DNA of 64,000 nt from Pseudomonadota bacterium (GTDB lineage: Bacteria; Pseudomonadota; Gammaproteobacteria; Enterobacterales; Enterobacteriaceae), in NCBI GenBank assembly GCA_018261615.1, contig JAGTSE010000007.1, forward strand, positions 1 to 64,000. The letters are read 5' to 3'. The notes beneath the pieces are model-generated. The model ran no database searches, had not been told where the DNA came from, and saw nothing but the letters and a program-made list of their open reading frames with translations. Below, piece after piece: positions 1 to 11,047 of this stretch (position 1 is the first letter of the stretch; each line of letters begins with the position of its first letter). A program made the position numbers and the translations under genes.

Positions 1-136
1 TGCCGGGACGACGACCACGGCACTACCCAGGAGCAGTAAAAAAGAAGCCGCAACGCTATGCGTTACGGCTACCTTCAAAAGCTTAACTGACAAGCATTAC
101 GCCGCGGCGAGGTTTTTTTATGGCTGATATTCATTA

Positions 137-1132
137 TCAGAAGGCGTTAACCACCACCCACATTGGCCCCTGGCCTACCGCATAGCGCGCTTTCTCGGTC
201 AGCAGCCCCTGCTCGCCGGAGATTTCATACAGCGCGATATGGTGCGATTTCTGCCCGGCCACGATCAGATACTTCCCGCGCTTATCAATGTTGAAACCCC
301 GCGGCTGTATTTCCGTCGGCTGGAACCCTTCCAGCGACAGCACGCTGCCATCTTCCGAGACACTGAAAATCGTCAGCAGGCTGGCGGTACGATCGCAGGT
401 ATAGAGATGGCGACCATCCGGCGTGATATGAATATCTGCCGCCCAGCGGGTATCGGTAAAATCTGACGGCATAATATCCAGCGTCTGTACGCACTCGATT
501 TTGCCGTGCGCATCGCTCAACTGCCAGACATCAACGGAGCTGTTCAGCTCATTCACGCAATAACCGAAATGCGCGTTCGGATGGAACGCCATATGACGCG
601 GGCCTGCGCCTTCCACGGTGGCCACTTCCGCCGGGTTTTGCGCCGTCAGATTGCCATCATCCGCCAGCGTGAACAGGCAGATACGATCCTGCTTCAGCGC
701 CGGAACCCACAGCGTACGGTTGTCCGGAGAAATGTTCGCCGAGTGGCACCCATCAAGCCCTTCCACGACATCAACGTTCTGCGTCGGAATACCATCTTCC
801 AGGCGCGTCACGCTGACGCTGCCCGCATTGTAAGAGGCGCTGAACAGGAAACGGCCGCTGCGATCAGTGGAAATATGCGTCGGACTGCCCGGCAACGGCG
901 CTTCCGCCACAAACGTCAGCGCACCATCGTCAGGGGCGATACGGTAAGCGATAACGCGAAATTCAGGGCGAACGCCCACGTAGAGGTAACGTTTATCCGG
1001 GCTGACCACCATCGGCTGAACCTGACCCGGCACATCAACGACCTGAACCAGCGTCAGGGTGCCTTCAGAATTCAAACGCCAGACGTGGATCTGCTGACTT
1101 TCCGGACTGGCGGTATAAACAGTCTGTTTCAT
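137..1132 (-). CDS. pgl: 6-phosphogluconolactonase
   Basis: ORF closely matches E. coli Pgl ([17 protein letters not shown]...[11 protein letters not shown]); start set to MKQTVY. Confidence 0.96.
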   Translation of the reverse strand: MKQTVYTASPESQQIHVWRLNSEGTLTLVQVVDVPGQVQPMVVSPDKRYLYVGVRPEFRVIAYRIAPDDGALTFVAEAPLPGSPTHISTDRSGRFLFSASYNAGSVSVTRLEDGIPTQNVDVVEGLDGCHSANISPDNRTLWVPALKQDRICLFTLADDGNLTAQNPAEVATVEGAGPRHMAFHPNAHFGYCVNELNSSVDVWQLSDAHGKIECVQTLDIMPSDFTDTRWAADIHITPDGRHLYTCDRTASLLTIFSVSEDGSVLSLEGFQPTEIQPRGFNIDKRGKYLIVAGQKSHHIALYEISGEQGLLTEKARYAVGQGPMWVVVNAF

Positions 1133-1167
1133 GAACACTCCTTTTCTCTAATTCTTGTTTGCGTTAA

Positions 1168-1210
1168 TTGACATCCTCCCCGCCCTAAAGGATGGGGCTT
1201 TACGGCGCAT
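1168..1210. mobile_element. Solo IS200/IS605-family (IS1341-like) end remnant
   Basis: ttgacatcctccccgccctaaaggatggggctttacggcg: imperfect hairpin typical of the right end of IS605/tnpB elements; no tnpA/tnpB nearby. Confidence 0.5.
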
Positions 1211-1334
1211 TGGGTAACCAGGATAGCCTTTTTTGTATATTGATGCTGATTTTCTGCGCCAGATTTTGCGCATCCGGCGACGCGGTGTACCATGCCCGGA
1301 CGCAGAAATTTCAACATCGACCACGGAATACGTT

Positions 1335-2153
1335 ATGACTTCGCGAGTTATTGCTCTGGATTTAGACGGTACGCTACTGACACCGAAAAAAACGCTTCTG
1401 CCCTCATCCATTGAAGCGTTGGCCCGCGCAAAAGCGGCAGGACATCAACTCATCATCGTCACCGGTCGGCATCATGTCGCCATCCACCCTTTTTATCAGG
1501 CACTGGCACTGGATACACCTGCAATTTGCTGTAATGGCACTTATTTGTATGATTATCATGCAAAAAAAGTACTCTCTGCCGATCCGCTACCGGTGCCGCA
1601 AGCACAACAACTGATTACTCAGCTTAACGAGCATGATATTCATGGTCTGATGTATGTTGATAACGCCATGCTGTATGAGAAACCCACCGGCCATGTGCTG
1701 CGCACCAACAACTGGGCGCAATCGCTGCCGCCAGAACAACGTCCGGTGTTTGAACAAGTGGCGTCGCTGAGCACTGCAGCGCAGGAAGTGGAAGCCATCT
1801 GGAAATTCGCGCTCACCGATGAAGATACGCAAAAGCTGAAGAATTTCACCCAGCATATCGAGCAGACGCTGGGGCTGGAATGTGAATGGTCGTGGCACGA
1901 TCAGGTCGATATCGCCCGCGCCGGAAACAGCAAAGGCAAACGCCTGGCCGAATGGGTAGCCTCACAAGGCATGTCAATGCAGAACGTGGTGGCATTTGGC
2001 GATAATTATAACGATATCAGTATGCTGGAAGCGGTAGGTCTGGGCGTGGCGATGGGGAATGCCGACGATGCGGTCAAAGCGCACGCCGATGTGGTGATTG
2101 GCGATAATACCGTCGACAGCATTGCCAGTTTTATCTACAAAGAGCTACTGTGA
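1335..2153 (+). CDS. ybhA: HAD-family pyridoxal phosphate phosphatase YbhA
   Basis: MTSRVIALDLDGTLLTPKKTLLPSSIEALARA; HAD motifs; 272 aa as in E. coli. Confidence 0.95.
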   Translation: MTSRVIALDLDGTLLTPKKTLLPSSIEALARAKAAGHQLIIVTGRHHVAIHPFYQALALDTPAICCNGTYLYDYHAKKVLSADPLPVPQAQQLITQLNEHDIHGLMYVDNAMLYEKPTGHVLRTNNWAQSLPPEQRPVFEQVASLSTAAQEVEAIWKFALTDEDTQKLKNFTQHIEQTLGLECEWSWHDQVDIARAGNSKGKRLAEWVASQGMSMQNVVAFGDNYNDISMLEAVGLGVAMGNADDAVKAHADVVIGDNTVDSIASFIYKELL

Positions 2154-3212
2154 TCAGGCAGTAATCGACACGCTCTTGATTTGCGCATACAGCCACTGGC
2201 CCGCTTTAACACCCAGTTCATCTCTTGCCCAGGGGCTGATGCGCGCCCACAACGTGCGGCTACCTACCTCCAGTTGAACTTCTACCTGCCCATCAACATC
2301 GAAACACTGCGCCACTTTGGCACGCAGAATATTACGGATACTGGTATTCATCGGCGGTTGCAGCACCAGGGAAACATCCGTCGCCTGCACACGGATGCGC
2401 AGCGTACTTTGCAGCGGGCGATCGACTTTGTTCACCCAGATATGCTGATCGCCAAGCGCCAGCGCGGTCATGGCGTAGTGCGGATGGTGTTCCAGCACCA
2501 CCACTTTTAGCACGCTACTTTGCTGTTCGGGCGGTAGCCACGGGTTCATCACACGGCTACCCCAGACATCCTCCAGGCTGCCGAACGCTTTCACTTCGCC
2601 GGCTTCCAGCACCATCACTTTATCGGCCAGATGCAGGATCTCATCCAGCGAGTGGCTGACATACAGCATCGGAATGTTGATCTCCTGTGCCAGCCGCTGC
2701 AAATAGGGTAACAACTCCCGTTTACGGGGAATATCCAGCGAAGCCAACGGCTCATCCAGTAACATCAGTTCCGGCGCGGTTAATAACGCGCGACCAATGG
2801 CGACGCGCTGTTTTTCGCCGCCGGAGAGCGTACCCGGAAGCCGCTCCAGCAACGGCTCAATACCCAGCAGCGCCACCAACTTGTCGAATTGCCCGGCCAT
2901 TGATTTCGCCATGCCATAACGCAGGTTACCGAGCACTTTGTAGTGCGGGAACAGGCGTGCATCCTGAAAAACATAACCGACACGACGTTTTTCCGGCGGC
3001 AGGCAAATTTTGCGAGTGGTATCGAGAAGCACACGATTGTTCAGAGTAATACGCCCCTCTTGCGGGTGCGTCAGGCCGCCGATCGCGTTAATCAGTGAGG
3101 TTTTCCCGGCGCCGGAAACACCAAAAATCGCCGTAATCCCGCTGGCAGGCAGCGACTCGGCGACACGCAGCTGATGTGTTCCCAGCGTCTGGGTGAAATT
3201 GAGCTCCAGCAT
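2154..3212 (-). CDS. modC: Molybdate ABC transporter ATP-binding protein
   Basis: Walker [27 protein letters not shown]-terminal TOBE-like domain; operon context modABC. Confidence 0.96.
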   Translation of the reverse strand: MLELNFTQTLGTHQLRVAESLPASGITAIFGVSGAGKTSLINAIGGLTHPQEGRITLNNRVLLDTTRKICLPPEKRRVGYVFQDARLFPHYKVLGNLRYGMAKSMAGQFDKLVALLGIEPLLERLPGTLSGGEKQRVAIGRALLTAPELMLLDEPLASLDIPRKRELLPYLQRLAQEINIPMLYVSHSLDEILHLADKVMVLEAGEVKAFGSLEDVWGSRVMNPWLPPEQQSSVLKVVVLEHHPHYAMTALALGDQHIWVNKVDRPLQSTLRIRVQATDVSLVLQPPMNTSIRNILRAKVAQCFDVDGQVEVQLEVGSRTLWARISPWARDELGVKAGQWLYAQIKSVSITA

Positions 3213-3215
3213 AGG

Positions 3216-3905
3216 TTATCTCCCTGTCCGTTCACGGCTGATGCGCGCCAGCCATTCCGACACCAACAATGAGATTAGCGCCAGAACAATCGAGATAACA
3301 CATAGCCGCGCCGCCGCGCTTTCGCCACCAGGCATCTGAATCAGGGTGTACATCGCCGACGGAATGGTGCGCGTTTCCCCCGGAATATTGGAAACGAAGG
3401 TGATGGTCGCGCCAAACTCACCGAGCGAGCGGGCGAAGGCCAGCACCGTACCGACAATAATTCCCGGCAATGTCAGCGGTAGCGTGATAGTGACAAAGAC
3501 GCGCCAGCGCCCTGCGCCAAGCGTGCGTGCCGCCTGTTCAAGCTTTCTGTCCACACCTTCCAGCGCCAGACGGATCGCGCGTACCATCAATGGAAAAGAC
3601 ATCACCGCGGCGGCTAACACCGCGCCGCGCCAGCTAAACGCAAAGGTGATACCGAACCAGTCATACAGCCACTGACCAATAAAACCGCGTCTGCCCATCG
3701 CCACCAGTAACAGATAACCGACCACCACTGGCGGTAAAACCAGTGGCAAATGCAGTACGCTATCAAGGAGAGCCTTCCCTGGAAATGTGCAACGCACCAG
3801 CAGCCAGGCGAAGAAGATCCCAAAGGGCAAACTGAATAATACCGCGAGGGATGAGACTTTTAGGCTCAGCAGTACCGCCTGCCATTCGGGATCCGTCAAT
3901 ATCAT
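3216..3905 (-). CDS. modB: Molybdate ABC transporter permease
   Basis: 229 aa permease with EAA-like loop; operon context. Confidence 0.96.
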   Translation of the reverse strand: MILTDPEWQAVLLSLKVSSLAVLFSLPFGIFFAWLLVRCTFPGKALLDSVLHLPLVLPPVVVGYLLLVAMGRRGFIGQWLYDWFGITFAFSWRGAVLAAAVMSFPLMVRAIRLALEGVDRKLEQAARTLGAGRWRVFVTITLPLTLPGIIVGTVLAFARSLGEFGATITFVSNIPGETRTIPSAMYTLIQMPGGESAAARLCVISIVLALISLLVSEWLARISRERTGR

Positions 3906-4678
3906 TAGTGCGTCGTAAATCCGTAACGTTTGAAAATTTCAGAAGCCTGCGGGCCTTTCAGGTAATCATAAAACGCCGTTACCGTTGCGTTTTTATGCCC
4001 GTCAATGATAGCCAGCGGGTATTCCACTTTTTGGTGTGAATCCTCCGGGAAGGTACCCACCACTTTCACACCTTTGCTGGCAACCGCGTCAGAACCGTAA
4101 ACGATGCCCAGCGGCGCTTCTCCGCGCTCTACCAGCGCCAGCGCGCCACGCACATCTTCAGCCGGAGCCAGCTTCGGTGACAGGGTGTCCCATGCCCCCA
4201 GTTTTTGCAGCGCTTCTTTGGCGTAAATCCCTGCCGGAACGTGGTCCGGGTCACCAACGGCAAGGCGGCCGCCTTTCAGCAGGCTGGTCCAGTTCGTTTT
4301 AGCATTAACGGTAATATCGCCCTGAGCGCTACTTTTCGGTGCTACGACCACCAGGCTATTGCCCAACAGGGTTTCACGCGTCGCCGTATCAATGGCTTTT
4401 TTCTCGACCGCATAATCCATCCATTTCTGATCGGCAGAAATAAACAGATCAGCCGGCGCGCCTGCTTCAATCTGACGCGCCAACGTTGACGAGGAGGCAA
4501 ATGAAGAGACCACCTCAACGTTTTTCTCTTTTTTATACGCCGCCGCAATATCCTGTAGCGCATTGGTCAGCGATGCTGCTGCAAAAACGGTAATTTTGCC
4601 CTCTTCTGCCAGCGCATGCCCGGCAACAGAAAGCGATAAAGTCGCCCCAGCAAAAAGGCGTAACCATGTACCTGCCAT
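3905..4678 (-). CDS. modA: Molybdate ABC transporter periplasmic binding protein
   Basis: signal peptide, KITVFAAASLTNALQDIA; operon context. Confidence 0.96.
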   Translation of the reverse strand: MAGTWLRLFAGATLSLSVAGHALAEEGKITVFAAASLTNALQDIAAAYKKEKNVEVVSSFASSSTLARQIEAGAPADLFISADQKWMDYAVEKKAIDTATRETLLGNSLVVVAPKSSAQGDITVNAKTNWTSLLKGGRLAVGDPDHVPAGIYAKEALQKLGAWDTLSPKLAPAEDVRGALALVERGEAPLGIVYGSDAVASKGVKVVGTFPEDSHQKVEYPLAIIDGHKNATVTAFYDYLKGPQASEIFKRYGFTTH

Positions 4679-4695
4679 TTGTAGCTCCTCTGAGT

Positions 4696-4723
4696 ATCGT
4701 TATATACATTGAAACATAACGAT
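4696..4723. promoter_or_regulatory. ModE-binding palindrome upstream of modA
   Basis: ATCGTTATATACATTGAAACATAACGAT, near-perfect inverted repeat resembling the E. coli ModE box. Confidence 0.8.
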
Positions 4724-4818
4724 GTTATCAGAGTTTTGATGAACGCAGGTAATACCCATAAAGAATGAGTAACTTCAGTAAATATATCGGCAGGATGTCA
4801 CAAAACCTTGAACAGTAA

Positions 4819-4843
4819 AACGCCCACCAAAGTGGGCGTTTTC
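4819..4843 (-). terminator. Terminator downstream of acrZ
   Basis: aaaacgcccaccaaagtgggcgtttt hairpin. Confidence 0.7.
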
Positions 4844-4850
4844 GAAAGGA

Positions 4851-5000
4851 TCAGCGCTGCTGGCTGGAACGGTCGCGACGACCAACAGCGGAAAAGACGT
4901 TAAACACTTCACCCAGACCATAAATCAACCCGAGGATGACAGCCATCACCACAGGAACCATGATCACGGCAAAAACCAGACTTTTCAACAACTCTAACAT
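4851..5000 (-). CDS. acrZ: AcrAB-TolC efflux accessory small protein AcrZ (49 aa)
   Basis: [49 protein letters not shown] read directly from the sequence; absent from the ORF track. Confidence 0.93.
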   Translation of the reverse strand: MLELLKSLVFAVIMVPVVMAVILGLIYGLGEVFNVFSAVGRRDRSSQQR

Positions 5001-5164
5001 GATCGACTCCGGATATTGTGAAGGAAACATTTTAGCCTGATTTCACAGTAAAACACTCGCCTTTTGTGCGATTGCATGAGCCACTTTGCTATCAATATCA
5101 GGGCTCAGGCTAGGCGTAATACCGCTTTTCCTTCACAATACTCTTTTTGCCAGGACATTGCGTA

Positions 5165-5953
5165 ATGCAGGCTGAAATTCTCTTAACCCTCAAACTCCAG
5201 GAACGCCTTTTTGCCGATCCGCGTCGTATTTCTCTGCTGAAACAAATTGAACAAACGGGTTCGATTAGCCAGGGTGCGAAGAACGCAGGCATTAGTTACA
5301 AAAGCGCCTGGGATGCCATCAATGAAATGAACCAACTGAGCGAACATACGCTGGTTGATCGTGCGACAGGCGGTAAAGGCGGCGGCGGAGCGGTCGTGAC
5401 CCGTTACGGACAGCGTCTGATTCAGCTTTATGATCTGCTGGCGCAGATTCAGCAGAAGGCGTTTGACGTGCTAAGCGACGACGACGCGCTGCCGCTGGAT
5501 AGCCTGCTGGCAGCTATTTCCCGCTTCTCCCTGCAAACCAGCGCCCGCAACCAGTGGTTTGGCACCGTAACCGCCCGCGATCGCCAGCAGGTGCAGCAGC
5601 ATATTGAAGTGCTGCTGGCCGACGGTGAAACGCGCCTGAAAGTCGCTATCACCGCACAAAGCGGCGAACGGCTTGGCCTTGATGCAGGAAAAGAGGTACT
5701 GGTATTGCTGAAAGCGCCGTGGGTCAATATCACACAGGATGCGCAGCGCGCAGCGCTTGCCGACAACCAGCTTAAGGGGTTCATCAGCCATATTGAGCGT
5801 GGCGAACAGCAAAGCGAAGTGCTGATGACATTGCCCGACGGACAGCAACTCTGCGCCACGGTGCCGACGCATGATGTGGATAATTTGCAGAAACAGCACG
5901 AAGTGACGGCATATTTTAATGCCGATCGCGTCATTCTCGCCACGTTATGCTAA
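5165..5953 (+). CDS. modE: Molybdate-responsive transcriptional regulator ModE
   Basis: MQAEILLTLKLQERLFADPRRISLLK; winged HTH plus MOP-like domains; 262 aa. Confidence 0.96.
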   Translation: MQAEILLTLKLQERLFADPRRISLLKQIEQTGSISQGAKNAGISYKSAWDAINEMNQLSEHTLVDRATGGKGGGGAVVTRYGQRLIQLYDLLAQIQQKAFDVLSDDDALPLDSLLAAISRFSLQTSARNQWFGTVTARDRQQVQQHIEVLLADGETRLKVAITAQSGERLGLDAGKEVLVLLKAPWVNITQDAQRAALADNQLKGFISHIERGEQQSEVLMTLPDGQQLCATVPTHDVDNLQKQHEVTAYFNADRVILATLC

Positions 5954-6020
5954 TCCCATTGACAAGTGAGTGCATTGCACGTATCCCTGAGCTTCATTGC
6001 TGCAAAAAACGGGATGTATC

Positions 6021-7496
6021 ATGTCATCATTGCAAATTTCGCAAGGCACGTTTCGTCTTAGCGATACACGCACGCTGCACCTTGAACAGTTAATCCTGCG
6101 GGTGGGTGAAAGCTGGGCCTTTGTTGGTGCTAACGGCAGCGGGAAATCCGCGCTGGCCCGCGCGCTTTCGGGCGAACTGACGCTGCTGAACGGTGAACGT
6201 CAGTGTCAGTTTACCCGCCTGACGCGCCTCTCTTTTGAACAGTTACAAAAACTGGTCAGCGATGAGTGGCAGCGCAACAACACCGATATGCTCAGTCCCG
6301 GCGAAGAAGATACCGGGCGCACCACCGCCGACATCATTCAGGATGAGGTCAAAAACCCACAGCGTTGTGAGCAGTTGGCGGCGCAGTTCGGCATCACGCA
6401 TCTTCTGACACGTCGCTTTAAATACCTTTCGACCGGCGAAACGCGCAAAACACTGCTGTGCCAGGCGCTGATGTCCGAGCCAGAGCTGCTGGTTCTGGAT
6501 GAACCGTTCGACGGGCTGGATGTGAACTCCCGCCAGCAACTGGCGGAACTGCTGGCGCGGCTGAATGCAGAGGGTTACACCCTAGTGCTGGTGCTTAACC
6601 GCTTTGATGAAATCCCGGAGTTTGTACAGCATGCTGGCGTACTGGTGGATTGCACCCTGACGGAAACCGGTGAAAAGTCAGCCCTGCTGCAACAGGCGCT
6701 AATTGCGCAACTGGCGCACAGTGAAAAACTGGTCGGTATTGCCCTGCCGGAACCCGATGCGCCCCCGGCCCGAGAAACGTTACGCGCGGGCGAGCCGCTG
6801 ATTGTACTGAACGATGGCGTCGTTTCTTATAACGACAGGCCGATCATCAACCAGCTTTCCTGGACGGTAAACCCCGGCGAACACTGGCAGATCGTCGGCC
6901 CGAACGGCGCAGGAAAATCGACGCTACTGAGCCTGATCACCGGCGATCACCCGCAGGGTTACAGCAACGATCTGACGCTGTTTAGCCGCCGTCGCGGCAG
7001 CGGTGAAACTATTTGGGATATCAAAAAACATATTGGTTACGTCAGCAGCAGCCTGCATCTCGATTACCGCGTCAGCACCAATGTGCGCAACGTGATCCTC
7101 TCCGGCTATTTTGACTCGATTGGCATCTATCAGGCGGTGTCAGACAAACAGCACAAACTGGCGCAGCACTGGCTGGATATTTTAGGTTTCGACGCCCGCA
7201 CCGCCGATGCGCCATTCCACAGCCTTTCATGGGGACAACAGCGGCTGGCGCTGATTGTCCGTGCGCTGGTGAAACATCCGACATTACTGATCCTTGACGA
7301 GCCGCTGCAAGGTCTGGATCCGCTGAACCGTCAGTTGATCCGCCGCTTTGTTGATGTGTTAATCAGTGAAGGGCAAACCCAATTGCTGTTTGTTTCGCAT
7401 CATGCTGACGATGCGCCAGCCTGCATTACTCACCGGCTGACCTTTGTGCCGGAAGGCGACAGCTATCGCTACCAACTCGAAACGCACGCTTCCTGA
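6021..7496 (+). CDS. modF: Duplicated ABC ATPase ModF
   Basis: two Walker A sites (GANGSGKSA, GPNGAGKST); MSSLQISQGTFRL start. Confidence 0.95.
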   Translation: MSSLQISQGTFRLSDTRTLHLEQLILRVGESWAFVGANGSGKSALARALSGELTLLNGERQCQFTRLTRLSFEQLQKLVSDEWQRNNTDMLSPGEEDTGRTTADIIQDEVKNPQRCEQLAAQFGITHLLTRRFKYLSTGETRKTLLCQALMSEPELLVLDEPFDGLDVNSRQQLAELLARLNAEGYTLVLVLNRFDEIPEFVQHAGVLVDCTLTETGEKSALLQQALIAQLAHSEKLVGIALPEPDAPPARETLRAGEPLIVLNDGVVSYNDRPIINQLSWTVNPGEHWQIVGPNGAGKSTLLSLITGDHPQGYSNDLTLFSRRRGSGETIWDIKKHIGYVSSSLHLDYRVSTNVRNVILSGYFDSIGIYQAVSDKQHKLAQHWLDILGFDARTADAPFHSLSWGQQRLALIVRALVKHPTLLILDEPLQGLDPLNRQLIRRFVDVLISEGQTQLLFVSHHADDAPACITHRLTFVPEGDSYRYQLETHAS

Positions 7497-7659
7497 GCAG
7501 GATCGCCCTGGCGAACATCTGGAATATAGTCTTTTATCCTGTATGCCGATTGCCTGACTGCCATCAATGACTTATAACCTCTCGGGACGTTGTCCGGCTT
7601 TGCCGATAGCGTCTGCGTTGCTGTAACGCAATGCAGTCATTTCAAGACTGTTCAGATTC

Positions 7660-7696
7660 GCCGGATAAGCGCCGCTAAAGCAGGGCTTTTCCGGCG
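7660..7696. repeat. REP-like palindromic element
   Basis: gccggataagcgccgctaaagcagggcttttccggc hairpin in the modF-galE intergenic region. Confidence 0.5.
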
Positions 7697-7728
7697 GTTA
7701 CACGACAAACCGGACGACAGAAAATTCA

Positions 7729-7744
7729 GTGTAAACGATTCCAC
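7729..7744. promoter_or_regulatory. gal external operator OE (GalR/GalS)
   Basis: GTGTAAACGATTCCAC, identical to the E. coli OE core. Confidence 0.88.
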
Positions 7745-7779
7745 TATTTTATCCCATATCACAGTTTTCACCTCTCTGT

Positions 7780-7785
7780 TATGCT
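7780..7785 (+). promoter_or_regulatory. gal P1-type extended -10 element
   Basis: tgtTATGCTaaggtt resembles the E. coli galP1 extended -10; CRP-like site cccatatcacagttt upstream. Confidence 0.65.
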
Positions 7786-7822
7786 AAGGTTTGTTCATAT
7801 CAAATGTTTTATGGAGTGAAAT

Positions 7823-8839
7823 ATGCGAGTTCTGGTTACTGGTGGTAGCGGTTACATAGGAAGCCACACCTGCGTGCAACTGCTGCAAAACGGCCATGAC
7901 GTCATCATTCTGGATAACCTCTGTAACAGTAAGCGCAGTGTGCTCAATGAAATCGAGCGCTTCGGCGGGAAATCCGCACTGTTCGTTGAAGGCGATGTTC
8001 GTGATGAAGCGCTGCTGGCCGAAATCCTGCACGATCATGCCATTGAAGCAGTTATTCACTTTGCCGGGCTGAAGGCCGTTGGCGAATCCGTGGCGAAGCC
8101 ACTGGAGTACTACGACAACAACGTCAACGGTACGCTGCGCCTGGTAGACGCCATGCGTGCCGCCAACGTCAAAAACCTGATTTTCAGCTCCTCCGCCACG
8201 GTCTACGGCGATCAACCGAAAATCCCTTATGTCGAAAGCTTCCCCACCGGGACGCCGCAAAGTCCGTACGGCAAAAGCAAGTTGATGGTGGAACAGATCC
8301 TCACAGACCTGCAAAAAGCACAGCCGGAGTGGAGCATCGCGCTGTTGCGCTACTTCAACCCGGTTGGCGCACATCCGTCGGGAGATATGGGCGAAGATCC
8401 GCAGGGTATCCCGAATAACCTGATGCCTTACATCGCGCAGGTTGCCGTTGGCCGTCGTGATTCGCTGGCAATCTTCGGCAGCGATTATCCGACGCCAGAT
8501 GGCACGGGCGTGCGTGATTACATTCATGTGATGGACCTGGCTGACGGACACGTTGCGGCTATGCAACAACTGGCCGGCAAACCGGGCGTACATATTTACA
8601 ACCTCGGAGCTGGCGTCGGCAGCAGCGTACTGGATGTGGTTAACTCGTTCAGCAAAGCCTGCGGCAAACCGGTGGCATGGCACTACGCGCCGCGCCGCGA
8701 GGGCGATTTACCGGCCTACTGGGCCGACGCGACCAAAGCCGATAAAGAGCTGAACTGGCGCGTGACCCGTACGCTTGACGAAATGGCAGAAGATACCTGG
8801 CGCTGGCAGTCACGCCATCCGCAGGGTTATCCGGACTGA
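7823..8839 (+). CDS. galE: UDP-glucose 4-epimerase
   Basis: [21 protein letters not shown]; 338 aa; gal operon. Confidence 0.98.
   Translation: MRVLVTGGSGYIGSHTCVQLLQNGHDVIILDNLCNSKRSVLNEIERFGGKSALFVEGDVRDEALLAEILHDHAIEAVIHFAGLKAVGESVAKPLEYYDNNVNGTLRLVDAMRAANVKNLIFSSSATVYGDQPKIPYVESFPTGTPQSPYGKSKLMVEQILTDLQKAQPEWSIALLRYFNPVGAHPSGDMGEDPQGIPNNLMPYIAQVAVGRRDSLAIFGSDYPTPDGTGVRDYIHVMDLADGHVAAMQQLAGKPGVHIYNLGAGVGSSVLDVVNSFSKACGKPVAWHYAPRREGDLPAYWADATKADKELNWRVTRTLDEMAEDTWRWQSRHPQGYPD
7842..7857. promoter_or_regulatory. gal internal operator OI (GalR/GalS) inside galE
   Basis: GTGGTAGCGGTTACAT, identical to E. coli OI. Confidence 0.85.
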
Positions 8840-8849
8840 AGGAGCAGTA

Positions 8850-9896
8850 ATGACGCAATTTAACCCGGTCGATCACCCGCATCGCCGCTACAACCCGCTG
8901 ACCGATCAGTGGATCCTGGTTTCTCCGCATCGCGCAAAGCGTCCCTGGCAAGGGGCGCAGGAAACGCCTGCGAAGCAAACATTGCCTGCACACGATCCGG
9001 ATTGCTTCCTGTGTCCGGGCAATACTCGCGTAACGGGCGATAAAAACCCCGATTACACCAGTACTTACGTGTTCACCAATGATTTTGCGGCGCTGATGAC
9101 CGACACGCCGCAGGCGCCGGAAAGCAGCGATCCGCTGATGCGTAGCCAGAGCGCGCGCGGAACCAGCCGGGTTATTTGCTTCTCGCCGGATCACAGCAAA
9201 ACGCTGCCGGAACTGAGCCTGAACGCGCTGGAAGAGGTGGTGAAAACCTGGCAACAGCAAACCGCCGAGTTGGGCCAGCAGTATCCCTGGGTGCAGGTTT
9301 TTGAGAACAAAGGCGCGGCAATGGGCTGCTCCAACCCGCATCCGCATGGCCAGGTGTGGGCGAACAGCTTCCTGCCCAACGAAGTGGAACGCGAAGACCG
9401 TCTGCAAAAAGCGTATTTTGCTGAACATCACTCGCCGATGCTGGTCGATTATGTGCAGCGCGAGCTAAATGACGGCAGCCGTACAGTAGTTGAAACTGAT
9501 CACTGGCTGGCCGTGGTGCCTTACTGGGCAGCCTGGCCCTTCGAAACGTTGCTGTTGCCGAAGGCGCATATCCAGCGCATTACCGACTTAACCGCAGCGC
9601 AGCGCAGCGATCTGGCGCTGGCGCTGAAAAAATTGACCAGCCGTTACGACAACCTGTTCCAGTGCTCTTTCCCCTACTCAATGGGCTGGCACGGCGCGCC
9701 GTTTAACGGTGAAGATAATAATCACTGGCAATTGCACGCGCATTTCTATCCGCCGCTGCTACGTTCCGCTACCGTACGTAAATTTATGGTGGGCTACGAA
9801 ATGCTGGCGGAGACCCAGCGCGATTTGACGGCGGAACAAGCTGCTGAACGTCTGCGTGCGCAGAGCGATGTCCATTTTCGCGAATCCGGAGAATAA
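8850..9896 (+). CDS. galT: Galactose-1-phosphate uridylyltransferase
   Basis: [35 protein letters not shown]; 348 aa. Confidence 0.97.
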   Translation: MTQFNPVDHPHRRYNPLTDQWILVSPHRAKRPWQGAQETPAKQTLPAHDPDCFLCPGNTRVTGDKNPDYTSTYVFTNDFAALMTDTPQAPESSDPLMRSQSARGTSRVICFSPDHSKTLPELSLNALEEVVKTWQQQTAELGQQYPWVQVFENKGAAMGCSNPHPHGQVWANSFLPNEVEREDRLQKAYFAEHHSPMLVDYVQRELNDGSRTVVETDHWLAVVPYWAAWPFETLLLPKAHIQRITDLTAAQRSDLALALKKLTSRYDNLFQCSFPYSMGWHGAPFNGEDNNHWQLHAHFYPPLLRSATVRKFMVGYEMLAETQRDLTAEQAAERLRAQSDVHFRESGE

Positions 9897-9898
9897 CA

Positions 9899-11047
9899 AT
9901 GAGTCTGAAAGAGAAAACACAATCCCTGTTTGCTGAGAAATTTGGCTACCCTGCCACCCATACCATTCAGGCTCCGGGGCGCGTGAATCTGATTGGAGAA
10001 CATACTGACTATAACGATGGTTTTGTGCTGCCCTGCGCTATTGATTACCAGACGGTGATTAGCTGCGCGCCGCGCACCGATCGCTTCGTGCAGGTGATTG
10101 CCGCCGATTACGATAACCAGACCGATGAATTTTCCCTCGACGCACCCATTGTTACTCACGACAGCCAACAGTGGTCCAACTATGTGCGTGGCGTAGTGAA
10201 ACACCTGCAAAAACGAAACGCGAGCTTTGGCGGCGCCGATCTGGTGATCAGCGGCAACGTACCGCAAGGCGCGGGGTTAAGCTCCTCAGCATCGCTGGAA
10301 GTGGCGGTCGGCACTGTCTTCCAACAGCTTTACCATCTGCCGCTGGATGGCGCGCAGATTGCCCTTAACGGCCAGGAAGCGGAAAACCAGTTCGTCGGCT
10401 GTAACTGCGGCATTATGGATCAGTTGATCTCGGCGCTGGGCAAAAAAGGCAGCGCGTTGCTGATCGATTGCCGCTCGCTGGGTACCAAAGCCGTGTCGAT
10501 GCCGGAAGGTGTGGCAATTGTCATCATTAACAGTAACTTCAAACGCACATTGGTGGGCAGTGAATACAACACGCGTCGTCAGCAGTGCGAAACCGGCGCG
10601 CGTTTCTTCCAGCAGAAAGCGCTGCGTGATGTCAGCATCGACCAGTTCAATGCGGTAGCGCACGAGCTGGATCCGCTGGTCGCCAAACGCGTACGCCATG
10701 TACTGACAGAAAACTCGCGCACAGTGGAGGCGGCCGCCGCGCTGGAGAAAGGCGATCTGCAACGCATGGGTGTGCTGATGGCCGAATCACACGCGTCGAT
10801 GCGCGATGATTTTGAAATCACTGTGCCGCAAATCGATACGCTGGTCGAGATTGTAAAAGCCACCATCGGTGACAAAGGCGGCGTACGCATGACCGGCGGT
10901 GGCTTCGGCGGCTGCGTTGTCGCGCTAGTGCCGGAAGCGCTGGTTCCTGTGGTAAAACAGGCCGTGGAAAGCCAGTACGAAGCCAAAACCGGCATCAAAG
11001 AAACCTTTTATGTGTGCAAACCTTCACAGGGAGCAGGACAGTGCTAA
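9899..11047 (+). CDS. galK: Galactokinase
   Basis: [22 protein letters not shown]; 382 aa. Confidence 0.98.
   Translation: MSLKEKTQSLFAEKFGYPATHTIQAPGRVNLIGEHTDYNDGFVLPCAIDYQTVISCAPRTDRFVQVIAADYDNQTDEFSLDAPIVTHDSQQWSNYVRGVVKHLQKRNASFGGADLVISGNVPQGAGLSSSASLEVAVGTVFQQLYHLPLDGAQIALNGQEAENQFVGCNCGIMDQLISALGKKGSALLIDCRSLGTKAVSMPEGVAIVIINSNFKRTLVGSEYNTRRQQCETGARFFQQKALRDVSIDQFNAVAHELDPLVAKRVRHVLTENSRTVEAAAALEKGDLQRMGVLMAESHASMRDDFEITVPQIDTLVEIVKATIGDKGGVRMTGGGFGGCVVALVPEALVPVVKQAVESQYEAKTGIKETFYVCKPSQGAGQC

Noticed and set aside
7784-8683. 299-aa minus-strand ORF opposite galE (and similar long antisense ORFs over gpmA, sucA, sdhA, kdpD, chb)
   Set aside because: Shadow ORFs of GC-rich coding genes; no family resemblance or RBS; opposite strand is a well-conserved gene.
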